A stretch of 7,622 nt of DNA from Pseudomonas sp. PGPPP3 (lineage in GTDB: Bacteria > Pseudomonadota > Gammaproteobacteria > Pseudomonadales > Pseudomonadaceae). The stretch spans positions 445 to 8,066 of the forward strand of contig NKIE01000114.1 of NCBI GenBank assembly GCA_002256055.1. Reading direction: 5' to 3'. The notes below the pieces were generated by a model. The model saw only the letters and a list, made by a program, of their open reading frames with translations. It did not search any database and was not told the DNA's origin. Below, one piece after another: positions 7,192 to 7,622 of this stretch (its first letter is position 1; every line of letters begins with the position of its first letter). The position numbers were made by a program, and so were the translations under genes.

Positions 7192-7211
7192 TCAGGTCCC
7201 GAAGGACCTGA
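7192..7211 (-). other. UUCG-capped RNA hairpin between narI and ppiC
   Basis: On the coding (minus) strand this reads TCAGGTCC-TTCG-GGACCTGA: an 8-base-pair perfect stem closed by C(UUCG)G, an exceptionally stable RNA tetraloop. It lies in the 82-base gap between the narI stop and the ppiC start, ending about 10 bases before the ppiC ribosome-binding site. The downstream sequence is AAAATAC rather than a T tract, so it does not look like an intrinsic terminator. A role in mRNA stability or in setting narGHJI versus ppiC-moaA levels is inference. Confidence 0.75.
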
Positions 7212-7249
7212 TTCCGGGGCTGGCGATTCAACGCAGCAGCCCGGGCGGT

Positions 7250-7622
7250 TTAGCCCTTCTGCCGCACGATCTGGTAGCGCCGGCCCAAGTACCACACCGG
7301 AGCACTGACGATGTGCACCAGGCGGGTGAAGGGGAACAGCACGAACAGGGTCAGGCCGAGGAACACGTGCAGCTTGTACACCAGGCCCACCGAGGCAATG
7401 GCTTCAGCGGCATGCACAGGCTGCAGGGTCACGGTGTATTGCGCCCAGTTGGCCAGTTGCACCATCACCGAACCGTCCATGTGCTGAGTCGAAGCGACGA
7501 TGGTCAGCAGGCCGAGCACCAACTGCGCCAGCAACACCAGCAGGATGAGGATGTCCGAGGTGCTGGACGAGGCCCGCACGCGGTCATCGGTCAGCCGGCG
7601 CTTGACCAGCATCAGCAAGCCG
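7250..7622 (-). CDS. narI: Respiratory nitrate reductase gamma subunit (cytochrome b), C-terminal part
   Basis: The gene enters from the right edge; 123 complete codons of the C-terminal half are present (full NarI is usually about 225 residues). NarI is the membrane cytochrome b that takes electrons from quinol and passes them to NarH and NarG. Two hydrophobic segments are visible at about residues 23-43 and 75-98 of the fragment. The motif KLHVFLGLTLFVLFPFTRLVH carries two histidines 18 residues apart, the spacing of the distal haem-ligand histidines of E. coli NarI (His187 and His205). The ending SAPVWYLGRRYQIVR is typical of the family. The stop is TAA at 7250-7252. It should be the last structural gene of narGHJI, with ppiC and moaA following on the same strand. 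The promoter and any Anr or NarL sites lie outside the window. Confidence 0.95.
   Translation of the reverse strand, partial: GLLMLVKRRLTDDRVRASSSTSDILILLVLLAQLVLGLLTIVASTQHMDGSVMVQLANWAQYTVTLQPVHAAEAIASVGLVYKLHVFLGLTLFVLFPFTRLVHIVSAPVWYLGRRYQIVRQKG

Noticed and set aside
7192..7211. Intrinsic terminator ending the narGHJI transcript
   Set aside because: The hairpin is followed on the coding strand by AAAATAC, not by a T tract, and ppiC and moaA continue in the same direction.

Overview
The window looks like chromosomal DNA of a Pseudomonas species. It is GC-rich with strong third-position GC bias. The right-hand gene order (narI, a PpiC-type peptidyl-prolyl isomerase, moaA) is the distal part of the Pseudomonas nar operon as known from P. 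aeruginosa. The left-hand order (moxR, a DUF58 gene, then a membrane-protein start) is also a common Pseudomonas arrangement. Species assignment is inference from gene content.

Left block, minus strand, positions 1-2348: a MoxR AAA+ ATPase, a membrane-anchored DUF58 protein and the first 29 codons of a third membrane protein form one tightly packed operon. The third gene starts inside the DUF58 stop codon (ATGA overlap). By context it is probably the transglutaminase-like partner, but only its N-terminus is present.

Middle, 2349-3032: this stretch has no intact gene. At 2497-2903 there is a decayed plus-strand gene, a signal peptide followed by fragments in shifting frames, ending in what looks like the C-terminus of a secreted alpha/beta hydrolase. 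From 2904 to 3032 lies the promoter region of the next gene, with a Pho box-like direct repeat.

Centre, plus strand, 3033-5033: a complete PhoX-family alkaline phosphatase with a twin-arginine (Tat) signal and a probable TTG start. The Pho box suggests induction by PhoB under phosphate starvation.

Right block, minus strand, 5158-7622: the C-terminal half of narI (cytochrome b subunit of respiratory nitrate reductase), a cytoplasmic parvulin-type isomerase with a Cys/Gly/Ser-rich repeat at its N-terminus, and moaA (first step of molybdopterin synthesis). These fit together: NarGHI needs a molybdenum cofactor (MoaA) and folding or assembly help (possibly the PpiC protein). A very stable UUCG-capped hairpin separates narI from ppiC. 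A 48-base hairpin between the converging phoX and moaA genes carries a T tract on the moaA side and should terminate the nar transcript.

I found no mobile element, CRISPR array, tRNA or rRNA gene, and no convincing previously undescribed system. The most notable items are the hydrolase pseudogene, the Pho box and TTG start of phoX, the UUCG hairpin, and the in-frame 9-bp repeat in ppiC.
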